A stretch of 64,000 bases of DNA from assembly GCA_030679915.1 (NCBI GenBank), contig JAUXRY010000015.1:1-64000 (forward strand). The letters are read 5' to 3'. How positions within the stretch are numbered: position 1 is the stretch's first letter; every line of letters starts with the position of its first letter. The notes under the pieces were generated by a model that was not told the origin of the DNA, did no database searches, and was given only the letters and a program-made list of their open reading frames with translations. This stretch comes from Thiobacillus sp. (GTDB lineage Bacteria; Pseudomonadota; Gammaproteobacteria; Burkholderiales; Thiobacillaceae). The position numbers and the translations under genes were made by a program. Of this stretch, positions 52,088 through 62,159 are shown in pieces.

Positions 52088-53379
52088 CCATGAAGGCCTT
52101 GTTGCGCCCCGGAGTGCCGCGCCGAGAAGTGTGGGCCTGGGCCATGTTCGATTTCGCCAACTCAGGCTACACGACGGTGGTCATCACCGCCGTGTTCAGT
52201 GCCTATTTTGTTTCTGTTGTCGCGGATAAAGCACCCTGGGCAACCTTTGCCTGGACCTTGGCCCTGTCGGTTTCCTACGCGCTGGTGATGCTGACCGCGC
52301 CGCTGATCGGCGCTTATGCCGACGCCCACGCCAGCAAGAAAAAACTGCTATGGCTGACCACGCTGGGCTGTGTGGGTGCCACGGCATTGCTCTACTTTGC
52401 GGCGCCGGGCGCGTTGGTCTTGGCAATATTCGCCCTGGTGGTTTCCAATTATTTTTTTGGTACCGGTGAAAACCTGATCGCGGCATTCTTGCCGGAGTTG
52501 GCGCATCCGCGTGCGCTGGGGCGGGTATCAGGCTGGGGTTGGGCCTTGGGCTATGTGGGGGGGCTGGTGTCGCTCGGTGCGAGTCTGGCTTACATCAGTT
52601 GGGCACAAACGGCGGGGCAGGGTGCGGCTGATTTTGTGCCGGTGGCCATGCTTATTACCGCATCGATTTTTGCGCTGGCAAGTTTGCCCACCTTGTTGAT
52701 GCTGCGAGAACGTGCCCAGCCGCAGCCGCAACGTACCGCGCGCAGCGCCTGGCAACAGGTTAACCACACCTTGAGCCATCTACGCCAGTTGCCTGATTTG
52801 AAAAAATTTTTAATCTGCACCGTGTTCTATCAGGCGGGTATCCAGGCAGTCATTACCCTGGCCGCCATTTACGCCAGCGAGGTTTTTCATTTCACGACCC
52901 AGAAAACCATACTGCTGGTTTTGCTGGTCAACATTACCGCCGCTATCGGCGCATTCGCTTTTGGTCACGTGCAGGACCGCATCGGCCATGTGCGGGCCAT
53001 TGCATTCACACTCATTGGCTGGATCGTCATGGTGCTGCTGGCCTGGGCCGCGCCTGATGAACGCATGTTCTGGGTGGCAGCCAATCTGGCTGGCCTGTGC
53101 ATGGGTGCCTCGCAGTCGGCGGGACGGGCCATGGTTGGCCTGCTGGCCCCTCCTGCACAGCAGGCGGAGTTTTTCGGATTGTGGGGGCTGGCGGTCAAAC
53201 TTGCATCGATCATCGGCCCGCTGACCTATGGCGTCACCAGCTGGATGACGCAGGGCAACCATCGTCAGGCCTTGCTCATCACCGGCAGCTACTTTGTTGC
53301 GGGTTTATGGACGTTGCGAAGCGTGCAGGCAGCACGCGGTCATCGAGCCGCCCGACGGTTTGTGCGAGTGGGGGACTGA
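52084..53379 (+). CDS. UMF1-family (Atg22-like) major facilitator
   Basis: The 431-residue protein has about twelve helices and the UMF1 start VWAWAMFDFANSGYTTVVIT, then YFFGTGENLIAAFLPELA and RVSGWGWALGYVGGL. Members move amino acids or unknown solutes. ATG 52084 overlaps the ABC gene stop as ATGA. The neighbours suggest an efflux-linked operon but not a substrate. Confidence 0.9.
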   Translation: MTMKALLRPGVPRREVWAWAMFDFANSGYTTVVITAVFSAYFVSVVADKAPWATFAWTLALSVSYALVMLTAPLIGAYADAHASKKKLLWLTTLGCVGATALLYFAAPGALVLAIFALVVSNYFFGTGENLIAAFLPELAHPRALGRVSGWGWALGYVGGLVSLGASLAYISWAQTAGQGAADFVPVAMLITASIFALASLPTLLMLRERAQPQPQRTARSAWQQVNHTLSHLRQLPDLKKFLICTVFYQAGIQAVITLAAIYASEVFHFTTQKTILLVLLVNITAAIGAFAFGHVQDRIGHVRAIAFTLIGWIVMVLLAWAAPDERMFWVAANLAGLCMGASQSAGRAMVGLLAPPAQQAEFFGLWGLAVKLASIIGPLTYGVTSWMTQGNHRQALLITGSYFVAGLWTLRSVQAARGHRAARRFVRVGD

Positions 53380-53384
53380 GAGGC

Positions 53385-53813
53385 ATGGCAGATTTCACCT
53401 TGCACGAAACCGACTGGGCACACGATGCATCGCGTTTGAGTATGGTGCGACGAGCGGTCTTTATCGAAGAGCAAGGCGTGCCCGAAGCCTTGGAATGGGA
53501 TGAGCACGATGCGATGGCCCTGCATATCCTGGCCCTGACCCTCGACGGCGTACCTGTTGGCTGTGCTCGATTGCTGACTGACGGCCACATGGGTCGCATG
53601 GCCGTGATGCCGGCCTGGCGGGGGTATGGAATTGGCAACGCCCTGCTGGCCGCGGTCAGGCACGCCGCGAAAGTGCGCGGGCATGCTGTTCTCAGGCTCA
53701 GTGCACAAACGCATGCTGCGGGTTTTTATACGGCGGCAGGTTTTGAGGCGGTTGGGCCTGTCTATGAAGAAGCCGGGATTCCGCATGTGGCCATGCAGCT
53801 ATTACTGACCTGA
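53385..53813 (+). CDS. GNAT-family N-acetyltransferase
   Basis: The 142-residue protein has the GNAT pattern of ElaA-like enzymes: VRRAVFIEEQGVPEALEWDE, then GRMAVMPAWRGYGIGNALLA (acetyl-CoA-binding R-x-x-G-x-G/A) and HAAGFYTAAGFEAVG. The acceptor is unknown. It begins five bases after the transporter stop and is likely cotranscribed. Confidence 0.92.
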   Translation: MADFTLHETDWAHDASRLSMVRRAVFIEEQGVPEALEWDEHDAMALHILALTLDGVPVGCARLLTDGHMGRMAVMPAWRGYGIGNALLAAVRHAAKVRGHAVLRLSAQTHAAGFYTAAGFEAVGPVYEEAGIPHVAMQLLLT

Positions 53814-53993
53814 CTGGCGCAAGCATAACCTTGCAGGCCACGTTGATTAGTACTTAATGATTATCTGATAAAGTACGTTTTCCAAATAACCCAAGTTGAT
53901 ATGTTTTGTTGATTGGCTTTCAATCCAGAACACACCGAGTTTATGCTCGGTCTTACCGCAGACCGCCTGACAGCACTGCAAGGAATCAAATTT

Positions 53994-55019
53994 ATGACAA
54001 CTACTGACCCACAAGGGGTAGACCGTGGCGCGAATCGTGCCGACGCATCAAGCCCCCCACTCAAAGCAGGCATTGTCGGATCGGGAATAGCGGGTGCCAG
54101 TTGTGCGGGGCATCTGGCTGCGGCCGGCTGGGATGTGGACGTATTTGAAAAGGCGCGCGGCGTGGGTGGGCGTTTGTCGACCAAACGCCTGGAACAGGGC
54201 TGGGCGTCCTTGGGTTCGCCATTTATCTCAGCCCAACGCGATCCCTTCCGGAGCCAGTTGCGGCAATGGGTCCGTCAGGGTTGGCTTGAGGCCGTTCGAG
54301 GTGACGTATTGCAAGGTCGCGCCACGATATCGTGGGTCCAGGCACAGCTGCAAAACCACTACCGACTGAATATTGAGCCCTCCAAACTGGTGCACGAGTT
54401 GCTCGGTGAGGCAAAACTGCACACCAACACGCCCGTTGCAGCGCTCAAGGCTCGCACCATCATTCTTGAAGATGGCCGGGAAATGGGCAACTTCGATTGC
54501 GTGATCTGCAGCGTGCCCACACCGCAGGCTTTACCTCTACTCGATGCACTGCCCCTGCTGCGCGATGGATTGGGCGAAATTCGTTATCGCCCGATCTGGT
54601 CGTTCTTGATGCGTTGGGAAGGGGGGCCCTCAGCCAATGTCATCAAGTTTGATGATCATTTGCTCAAGCTTGCCGTACGTCAGTCATCCGACAATCCCGG
54701 CTTATGGGTCGTGCATAGCAGTCACGAGTTTGCAGAGACCTACCTTGAGGCCTCAGTCGAAGAAGCCAGTACGCGTGCGGCCTCGGCATTAATGGGACTC
54801 TTGGGCTTGCCCTGGCCGGTTGAAGTCGAGGTGTCCCACCTGTGGCGCTATGCACGCCCGGAATCGACAACAGCAGGGGGCTTTTGGCTAAGCGACCGGG
54901 AAAGCCGGGTCGCCCTGATTGGTGACGGCATTGCCGGCGAAGGCGTTGAGCGTGCGTGGGAAAGCGGCGTTCGATTGGCACAGGCGCTGATACAGGCCAA
55001 GGCCGAATTGGTTTTGTAA
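53994..55019 (+). CDS. FAD-dependent amine-oxidase/renalase-like oxidoreductase
   Basis: The 341-residue flavoprotein has the dinucleotide-binding GIVGSGIAGASCAGHL, then DVFEKARGVGGRLSTKR typical of the renalase-like group, and a C-terminal VALIGDGIAGEGVERAWESG contacting FAD. The substrate is unknown; reduced nicotinamide isomers or carotenoid-like compounds are options in relatives. ATG 53994 fits; an upstream in-frame ATG at 53943 is possible. Confidence 0.85.
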   Translation: MTTTDPQGVDRGANRADASSPPLKAGIVGSGIAGASCAGHLAAAGWDVDVFEKARGVGGRLSTKRLEQGWASLGSPFISAQRDPFRSQLRQWVRQGWLEAVRGDVLQGRATISWVQAQLQNHYRLNIEPSKLVHELLGEAKLHTNTPVAALKARTIILEDGREMGNFDCVICSVPTPQALPLLDALPLLRDGLGEIRYRPIWSFLMRWEGGPSANVIKFDDHLLKLAVRQSSDNPGLWVVHSSHEFAETYLEASVEEASTRAASALMGLLGLPWPVEVEVSHLWRYARPESTTAGGFWLSDRESRVALIGDGIAGEGVERAWESGVRLAQALIQAKAELVL

Positions 55020-55246
55020 AGTGCTCAGACTGTCCCATCTGAAGCCGCACCTCAAATACCCCCGCAACTCTGATCCGCCTCCTGCCGGGTTGGAAAATCA
55101 TGATTCAATCCCATCATAGACTGTGTTGAAAATAGCTTATTCCTGAATCCCGACAGCACAAGTCCCGGATTGACACTAAAATGACAGTTACTCAGACAAC
55201 AATGTCGCATCGGGGCATACTCCAATAAACCTGCGACTCCCCTGAC

Positions 55247-56077
55247 ATGCTTTATATCGAACTATTCAAATCACTTGAACGCGCCCGCTGGAATATGGAA
55301 ACCGATATTCCGTGGGACACATTCGACGCCACTAAATTGTCGGATGAGCAGGCGTTGACCATCAAAATGAATGCCATCACGGAATGGGCGGCATTGCCCG
55401 CGACTGAGATGTTCCTGCGCGACTTCGTGCATGACAGCGATTTCTCCGCTTTCATGTCGATCTGGTTTTACGAAGAGCAAAAGCATTCGCTGGTATTAAT
55501 GGAATACTTGCGGCGCTACAAGCCCGAGTTCATGCCGACGGAAGAAGAATTGCACGCGATTCGTTTCCCGTTTGATCCAGCCCCGCCGATGGAAACCCTG
55601 ATGCTGCATTTTTGCGGCGAAGTACGACTGACGCAGTGGTACAAGTGCGCATCGGAATGGCACACCGAGCCTGTGATCAAAAAGATCTACGAAACGATTT
55701 CAAGAGACGAAGGCCGTCACGGCGGCGCCTACCTGCAATACATGAAACGTGCACTGAAGCAGGGCGGTACTGGCGTTGCAGCAGCCTTCGCCAAAATTGG
55801 TTTCTTGATGGCGTCGAGCAAGCGCTCCGACAAGGCGCTCCATCCGACTAATTTGCACGTCAATGAAGCGCTGTTTCCCATGGACACCATCCAGTCGCGC
55901 CTGCCCAATCCGGAGTGGATGGAGCACTGGCTCGATGAACAAATCCGCTTTGATGAAACCTGGGAAAACAAGGTGATAGGCGGGATATTACGCAACCTGT
56001 CGAACTTGCTGGGGCAGACGTTCGAGACCACACGCGACCTCAACCGCTACCGTAAACAAGCGCTCGCCGCTGCCTGA
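55247..56077 (+). CDS. Di-iron ferritin-like protein of the acyl-ACP desaturase type
   Basis: The 276-residue helical protein has the iron ligands of acyl-ACP desaturase-like enzymes: ITEWAALPATEMF, then WFYEEQKHSLVL (ExxH), CGEVRLTQWY and ISRDEGRHGGAYL (ExxH). In plants such enzymes insert double bonds into acyl chains bound to carrier protein; bacterial relatives are mostly untested. It stands alone and ends at a terminator. Confidence 0.8.
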   Translation: MLYIELFKSLERARWNMETDIPWDTFDATKLSDEQALTIKMNAITEWAALPATEMFLRDFVHDSDFSAFMSIWFYEEQKHSLVLMEYLRRYKPEFMPTEEELHAIRFPFDPAPPMETLMLHFCGEVRLTQWYKCASEWHTEPVIKKIYETISRDEGRHGGAYLQYMKRALKQGGTGVAAAFAKIGFLMASSKRSDKALHPTNLHVNEALFPMDTIQSRLPNPEWMEHWLDEQIRFDETWENKVIGGILRNLSNLLGQTFETTRDLNRYRKQALAAA

Positions 56078-56092
56078 CTACTGCACCCACTG

Positions 56093-56121
56093 AAACAGAC
56101 CACCATCGCGGTGGTCTGTTT
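56093..56121. terminator. Terminator between desaturase-like gene and amylosucrase
   Basis: AAACAGACCACC (56093-56104) and GGTGGTCTGTTT (56110-56121) form a perfect 12-base-pair stem with ATCGC loop. The flanking A and T runs can serve both converging genes. Confidence 0.88.
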
Positions 56122-56207
56122 GCGTTCTGCTATCGAGATGTCAGCTCGGTTAGAACTGGATCGGCCCCATCATCGGGGATTGCCTTTCGGTTGGCTTGTC
56201 CAGCTTG

Positions 56208-58160
56208 TCAGTCGGTGAGCCAATAAAATGACAGCGGAGGCAGGACAAATTCATTGTTCTCCACCTCGATGCGTCCACCCGAGCATAGGTCTTTCATGCT
56301 TTCCTGCAGAAAAAAACCGTGCGGCGTTAATGCGGTGAGAGGAAGTACTTGTGCCTCAACGTTGAAGTTGCCGATGACCAGCACCCGATTACGAGTGTTT
56401 TTCGGATCGGTTCGGGAAAACACCAGCAGGTTGGGATTGTCCACCGTCAGCAATTGACGGTTGTCGAAATCGGCGAATGCCATTGTGTCCTTGCGTTGCG
56501 CGATCAATTTTTTGAGCGCGGTAAATATCCGATGTTCCACAGTTCCGGTTTGATGGCGTTTTTTTGCCTTGTCCCAATCAAAGTGGGAACGATGTGTCCA
56601 ACGGTTGTCGTCTCGCTTGCCAGGGTCCTCGAGGTACTCCTTGCTGTTGAGCATGCCAATCGCATCGCCATAGTAGAGCAGGGGGATCCCGCCGAACGAG
56701 AGGATCACGCTGTGCAGTAGCAGGATGGTTTTGATCGCGTCATCGATTGCGACTTCGTCCTGGCTTTCGAGCGCGGCCTCAAGTCCGACCAGAGAGGCGA
56801 GCGATCCGGAAATTCGGGCATCCCCGGTTTTGGGGTTTTCGCCAAACGGCAGGCCTCGGGCAGGCGAACCCGGAAACCCTCCGGTAAAGTAATCGATCAG
56901 AAAGCGCCGATGCTTAACCGGGTCATAGCCGGCCAGATGGGCATCGTTATCGTCAAAACCGAGGCCGATATCGTCGTGGCAGCGCACATAGTTGAGCCAG
57001 GTTGCCCGTTCGAGTTTGGTCGGAAGACTTTTGATCCCCTGATTGAGCAAAGCCGCATTCTTTGTAGCAACCGCATCCCACAGCAGGGCCATGAAGGTGG
57101 CGTTATAGGCAATCTCGCATTCCTTGGCGTTGATCGCATCCTCGCCAAAGTATTTGGCGATCTCACTTGGCGACACGATGGCCTCAGCGATGAACAGCAC
57201 ACCGGGTGCGGTTACCTGGCAACAGTCTTTCATCAACTGCAATAGCAGGTGAGCCTCGCGTTCATTCTGACATACGCTGCCGATTTTTTTCCACAGGAAA
57301 GCCACCGCATCCAGTCGCAGAATGTCGGCACCCTTGTTCGCCCAGAACAAAATGATGTCGATCATTTCGATCACCACTTCCGGGTTGCGATAGTTAAGAT
57401 CCCACTGGTAATTGTGGAATACCGTCATGACCCACTGGCCCATTTCCTCATCCCAGGTGAAATTTCCGGGTGCGGTGGCCGGAAAGATTTCCGGCATAGT
57501 TTCTTCGTAAAGGTCAGGAATCTCACGCTCGTTGAAGACGTAGTAATAATCCTGGTATTTCTTTTCGCCCTTGCGTGCCCGCTGGGCCCATTCGTGTTCG
57601 TTGGAGGTGTGGTTGACCACTACATCCAGCACCAGCAGCATGTCGCGCTTGTTGAGCGTTGCGGCGAGTGCGGCCACATCATCTGTTGTACCAAATTGCG
57701 GATCGATCTTGCAGAAATTGCGTACGGCATAGCCGCCGTCACTGTTATCAGGTGGGCAGTCGAGTATGGGCATGATGTGCAGCATGTTCACTCCCAATTC
57801 CTGCAGGTAGGGCAAGTGATCACGCAAGCCCTGGAGGTCACCGGCGAAGCGATCGCAATACAGTGCCATACCGACCCATTTCTGATTCAAGAACCATTTG
57901 TAGTCGCGTTCACGCGTCAGATCCGTTTTACGCAGATGGGGCGCACGCTCGATATAACGCAGCGCCAGCGTTTCGACCAGGCTGACCATTTTCTTCTTGA
58001 AATCGGGACGGTCGCCATACAGCAGCTGGAACAGCGTATGGATGGCGTAGAAGTTCGCACCCAGGCGGGTGTAGAAATGGCGCAGCCGACTGCGCCCAAT
58101 TTCAGGATTCAGCTTGTGCAGAATTTCATTCAGAAGCGCATGGGAAGCCTGTTCGTACAT
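56208..58160 (-). CDS. Amylosucrase (GH13 subfamily 4)
   Basis: The 650-residue enzyme splits sucrose and builds alpha-1,4-glucan while releasing fructose. It has the amylosucrase N-terminal helical domain and the GH13 regions: VLDVVVNHTS, DILRLDAVAFLWK (nucleophile Asp), GVLFIAEAIV (acid/base Glu) and YVRCHDDIGLGF (transition-state Asp). It follows the sucrose phosphatase gene by 51 bases in an operon that also makes sucrose, so the cell can turn sucrose into glycogen-like polymer. ATG 58160 is preferred to TTG 58172. Confidence 0.93.
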   Translation of the reverse strand: MYEQASHALLNEILHKLNPEIGRSRLRHFYTRLGANFYAIHTLFQLLYGDRPDFKKKMVSLVETLALRYIERAPHLRKTDLTRERDYKWFLNQKWVGMALYCDRFAGDLQGLRDHLPYLQELGVNMLHIMPILDCPPDNSDGGYAVRNFCKIDPQFGTTDDVAALAATLNKRDMLLVLDVVVNHTSNEHEWAQRARKGEKKYQDYYYVFNEREIPDLYEETMPEIFPATAPGNFTWDEEMGQWVMTVFHNYQWDLNYRNPEVVIEMIDIILFWANKGADILRLDAVAFLWKKIGSVCQNEREAHLLLQLMKDCCQVTAPGVLFIAEAIVSPSEIAKYFGEDAINAKECEIAYNATFMALLWDAVATKNAALLNQGIKSLPTKLERATWLNYVRCHDDIGLGFDDNDAHLAGYDPVKHRRFLIDYFTGGFPGSPARGLPFGENPKTGDARISGSLASLVGLEAALESQDEVAIDDAIKTILLLHSVILSFGGIPLLYYGDAIGMLNSKEYLEDPGKRDDNRWTHRSHFDWDKAKKRHQTGTVEHRIFTALKKLIAQRKDTMAFADFDNRQLLTVDNPNLLVFSRTDPKNTRNRVLVIGNFNVEAQVLPLTALTPHGFFLQESMKDLCSGGRIEVENNEFVLPPLSFYWLTD

Positions 58161-58211
58161 ATTGAGTCTCAAGTGTAATGATAGGGAGCCGCACAGTGCG
58201 AGCGGCTGGAA

Positions 58212-59042
58212 TTAGTTCTGTTCGCGTAGCCAGGTATCGACGTCCGGTCGAAAATGCGCGACTCCCTCAAGTATGCCGGCGCTGTAATTACCGTTCATGC
58301 CCAGGTAGTTACCCTTGGACTGGTACAGGTCGTTCTGGCGGGCTGTTTCAAGCGAAGCTTTAATCTTGGCATCGGCATTGGCAACCAGAACGGCCGGAAT
58401 GTCACTGAGCAGCACGTCGAGATCATTGCCGCTGTCACCGGCAAATACCGTGTCTTCCGGAGTGAAGCGGGTTTGCTGCATCAAAAAGTGAATGGCATGC
58501 AGCTTGTTGGCGCTGGCCGGCAGGATATCCAGCAATCCGACATGGGCCAGCTCGTCGATGCTCCAGATCAGGTTTGCCTTGATTCCGGCCTGCTGCAGTT
58601 TCCCGCTAATCTCATCTATCAATTGCTGGCTGTCGGCCTCGAGCGAAACGTAATAACTGAGCTTGTGGCGATTCTGCTTTTCGGGTTCCTGCAATTCAAG
58701 TGCCGGAAAACCGATCAATAATGCGTGAAGCGCATCATGAGATAAACCCCGCCAGTCCGGATCGATTTGCGCGTCCCATCGATCCCACTGATGCCAACCG
58801 CTCGAGTCGGTCTGGTAAAGCGTTGAACCGACATCCGCGATGGCGTAATCCGGTTGTGGCAGGTCGAAATCCGCAATGGCCTGCTCGATCAGGGCGCGGT
58901 GCCGACCACTGACATAGACCAGCGTCACTTCGTCGCAACGCGCCAGCCGCCGAAATCGCTCCCTGGCGGCGGGGGATTCGGGATGGGGACCATTGGGGAT
59001 CAACGTACGGTCGAGGTCGGTGCATAGCAGCAGCGGCTTCAT
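58212..59042 (-). CDS. Sucrose-6-phosphate phosphatase (HAD-IIB)
   Basis: The 276-residue phosphatase removes phosphate from sucrose-6-phosphate. HAD motif I is CTDLDRTLIPNG, with both aspartates present. Motif II serine/threonine is in VYVSGRHR, and motif IV is FAGDSGNDLDVL. The ATG overlaps the synthase stop as ATGA. Because the synthase's own phosphatase-like domain lacks the catalytic aspartate, this enzyme should supply the activity. Confidence 0.92.
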   Translation of the reverse strand: MKPLLLCTDLDRTLIPNGPHPESPAARERFRRLARCDEVTLVYVSGRHRALIEQAIADFDLPQPDYAIADVGSTLYQTDSSGWHQWDRWDAQIDPDWRGLSHDALHALLIGFPALELQEPEKQNRHKLSYYVSLEADSQQLIDEISGKLQQAGIKANLIWSIDELAHVGLLDILPASANKLHAIHFLMQQTRFTPEDTVFAGDSGNDLDVLLSDIPAVLVANADAKIKASLETARQNDLYQSKGNYLGMNGNYSAGILEGVAHFRPDVDTWLREQN

Positions 59043-61200
59043 GGTGCGGCGTTTTCAACCTCGTCCTCATAAAACTGGTAATAGTCTAGTGCTTCAAGAA
59101 TGCCAGCTGCATTCGCCTGCGTTGAGAAATAGATGTTTTCAACGTTGGCCAACTCGGACAGTTCGTCAAAATGCCGGTTGTCGACAACGGTCCCCAGAGT
59201 GTTACCGCGCAGCATGTCGGCATCATCACCGGTTACGCCTGCGACCAGTGTATTTTTTAGCGGGAAGCCTAACTGGTCTGCACACCAGCGCAGGGCAAGT
59301 CCCTTGGACGCCCGAATCGGCAGCACGTCGAGGAATTGACCAAAAGAGAACACGGTATTGACCGTCTGCTCGCTGCGCAACAAGGTATGCCGGATTTCCT
59401 TGAGATCGGCCACCTTGGGGTCGATGTAATAGCTGATTTTGAATTCGCTTTGAAAGCGTTTCGGTTGTTTTTCAAGACCTGGGATCTCTTTGAGAATGTC
59501 GCGCACAGCCTGCGGATTCCACAGATGGTTGATGTGGCGCGTCCACTCGGTATCCTGAGTCAGGTTCGGCGCATAGTGAATCTCGGTGCCCTGGCTGGAG
59601 ATCAATACGCCGGGCTCGGGGATGCTGTATTTGCGAAGGGTGTCGAGTGCATCGTCCAGACGGCGCCCGGTGGCGATCCCGAAAATGGTCGACTTGCGAT
59701 GCGCCTGGATGGTGTGTAGTAGCCGCGCCAACGATACACGGTCGCCGATCAGGTTGAGATCGAGGCTGGTGAAAATCGCCCGGTCGCGAAACACGCCCGG
59801 ACGTCGGCTCAGGTTCATTCGGGTGATCGGCTCCGTTTTTTCCACCAAGGGACGAATCACCGACAGATATTTTTCCACGTGCGCCTGCCACGAATAATGA
59901 CGTTGCACACCTTGAATACCGTTCTTGGCCAACCGTCGCCATTCCTGTTTGTCCGACAAGGTCTGGAGAATGATTTCCGCTATCGCTGGCTTATCCAGCG
60001 GATTGATCAAATGGCCGTTCTGGCAGTTTTTGATGATATCAATGGGACCCCCATCCTCAGTTGCCACAATCGGCAAGCCACAAGCTGCGGCCTCGATCAG
60101 CGTCAGGCCGAATGGCTCGGTCAGCGCTGGATTGACGAACACACCACGAGAAAGCGCCGCAAGTCGATAGAAGAGGGCGACCTCATCCGATTTGTGATGC
60201 TTGGGATACGCGACTTTTCCATAGAGATCGTAGCGGTCGATGGCCAGCAGGATATCGTTGAGGACGCTTTTAGATACGCTTTCCATGTCCTGAATGTCGT
60301 CACGGTTTCCCGCCACGATCACCAGATTGGCGATTTCCTGTAATTGAGGGGACTCCCCATAGGCCTCAATCAAGGTCACGATGTTCTTTTTGGGGTCGGG
60401 CCGCGACAGCGCCAGAATGATCGGCTTGCCGGGTTGCGTCAAAAATCGCTTGAACGTGCGCGCGATATCACTGTCTTTTTCGTTTCCCTGGGGCGGAAAG
60501 AACGTCGCCATATCCGTGCCGGGCGGAACCACCCGCATGCGGTCGGGCTGGTAGAAATCGTACAGGCCGTATTGTTGTTCGATCTCCTGTTGCGTGCTGG
60601 TGATGACGCGCTCGGCCACCCCCAGCGTGGTTTCTTCCGCTTCGATGCGGCGTGAGATGTTATAGGCCGTCTCGATCTCGCTCCGCTTGATGCCGCTGGC
60701 CAGCAGCTGCTTGCGTTTGGTACGTCCAATGAATGGCCGGTGTGAACCAGCGGAACCCCCAACTGGTGAGAAAGCTGTGAACCGACGTAGCCGGCATCCG
60801 CGTAATGGCTGTGGATCACATCAGGCAGTCGATTCTGGCGCTTGAGGTAAGCCAGGGCGTTGTCGGAAAAACACTCCAGCGAATCCCACAACATTTCCTT
60901 GGGCAGATATTTTTGTTCGCCGCACTCAATGCGCGCAATGCCCACTTTATCCGACAAGGCTTCAAACGGTTCAGCGTAGATGGCGTCAACCTGATCGTCG
61001 ATGATGCGTCGGGTCAACAAAACTACTTTTTCGACATCGCCCCGTTCGCCCAACGCCCGGGCAAGCTCCACGACATATTTGGTTTGTCCTCCGGTATCCG
61101 CGTCGCGCCCTAACTCAAGTTGCTGGCCGCGAATCAAGCCATGCACGCTGATCAATACAATGTACAAAGGCCGTTTGGCGGCCTGAGACTGTTTTTTCAT
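59039..61200 (-). pseudogene. Sucrose-phosphate synthase with a one-base frameshift
   Basis: The gene would encode about 720 residues: a glycosyltransferase family 4 part (SVHGLIRGQQLELGRDADTG, later FVNPALTEPFGLTLIEAAAC) and a C-terminal HAD-like domain. The frame breaks at 60726-60727. The first frame reads VHTGHSLDVPNAS, but one added base restores VHTGHSLGRTKRKQLL, the strongly conserved SPS motif. The downstream part then runs open to 59039. Length 2162 is one short of a multiple of three. Either a sequencing error in a short G run or a real recent mutation. It joins UDP-glucose and fructose-6-phosphate. The HAD domain has SLDLNL in place of DxDxT. Confidence 0.88.
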
Positions 61201-62159
61201 ACGCCCCACGCTTCTTTGAATGGTTCATAGAACGCCATCTGATCAGGCACCGCGCCGCGAATTTCGCAGATCGCAGCAGCAAAAGTGTTGGCCCGTTCCA
61301 GCGTCTTGAGTATAGGCCAACCGCATAACGACCCCAGCATGAAAACCGAGGCAAACCCATCACCCGCACCCACCGTGTCGACCAGTTTGACGACCCGGTT
61401 CGACATGGCCGCCTCAGCCAGCATGCCGTCCCGATCCATATGCCAGGCGCCCGCATCGCCACAGGTGACGAGGACTTGCTCAAGATCAAATTGGTTCATC
61501 AATGCCCAGGCCTGTTCGTGGGGATCGGCCCCCGGCAAACCGAATAGCTTGGCAAGCTCCCCCAACTCGGCATCGTTCAGCTTCACGATTTCTGCGTACT
61601 GCAGTGAATGGGTCAGGGTTTTGGGGTCATACCACGGGGGGCGTAAATTAATATCCAGAAACCGCGTTGACTGGGCGCCTCTCAACAAGGTTTTCAATGC
61701 CTGCCGGGAAACCGTATGTCGCTGTGCCAGCGTGCCAAAATAAACCAGCGCAGGATGCGTCGAGAGCAGTGTCAGGCGCGCCACGCCCGGATGAATGAAG
61801 TCGTAAGCCTGTGTAGGCAGTATTTCAAAGCGATGCCCACGCTCCTCGATATGCACACGGACCTGTCCTGTCGGATAGTGCTTGTCGAACTGGACCCCAA
61901 GTGTGTCCAATTCTTTTTGGGCCATCGTATTCATCACCTCATCGCGCAAGGCATCCTCCCCCAGGCGAGTGATCAAAACGGGATGTTGCCCAAAAGCCTT
62001 CAGATGACATGCTGCATTGAACGGTGCCCCTCCCAATACCTCCCGATCCGGAAAGATATCCGCCAACACTTCGCCCACCAGCACAACAGTGCCATTTTTG
62101 TGGGCAAAAGTCTGTGGAGGCCGTGGCGTAGTCTGACCGGAAGCTTTGGGCTGAGTCAT
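61197..62159 (-). CDS. Fructokinase (PfkB family)
   Basis: The 320-residue kinase phosphorylates fructose for sucrose synthesis or after amylosucrase. PfkB signatures are VLVGEVLADIFP, GGAPFNAACHLKAFG and DTVGAGDGFASVF with the catalytic aspartate. It opens the sucrose operon, and its stop overlaps the synthase ATG as ATGA. ATG 62159 fits; longer in-frame starts up to 62234 add unlikely residues. Confidence 0.92.
   Translation of the reverse strand: MTQPKASGQTTPRPPQTFAHKNGTVVLVGEVLADIFPDREVLGGAPFNAACHLKAFGQHPVLITRLGEDALRDEVMNTMAQKELDTLGVQFDKHYPTGQVRVHIEERGHRFEILPTQAYDFIHPGVARLTLLSTHPALVYFGTLAQRHTVSRQALKTLLRGAQSTRFLDINLRPPWYDPKTLTHSLQYAEIVKLNDAELGELAKLFGLPGADPHEQAWALMNQFDLEQVLVTCGDAGAWHMDRDGMLAEAAMSNRVVKLVDTVGAGDGFASVFMLGSLCGWPILKTLERANTFAAAICEIRGAVPDQMAFYEPFKEAWGV

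Noticed and set aside
57249-58178. 309-codon plus-strand frame
   Set aside because: It lies antisense to amylosucrase, which has all GH13 motifs.
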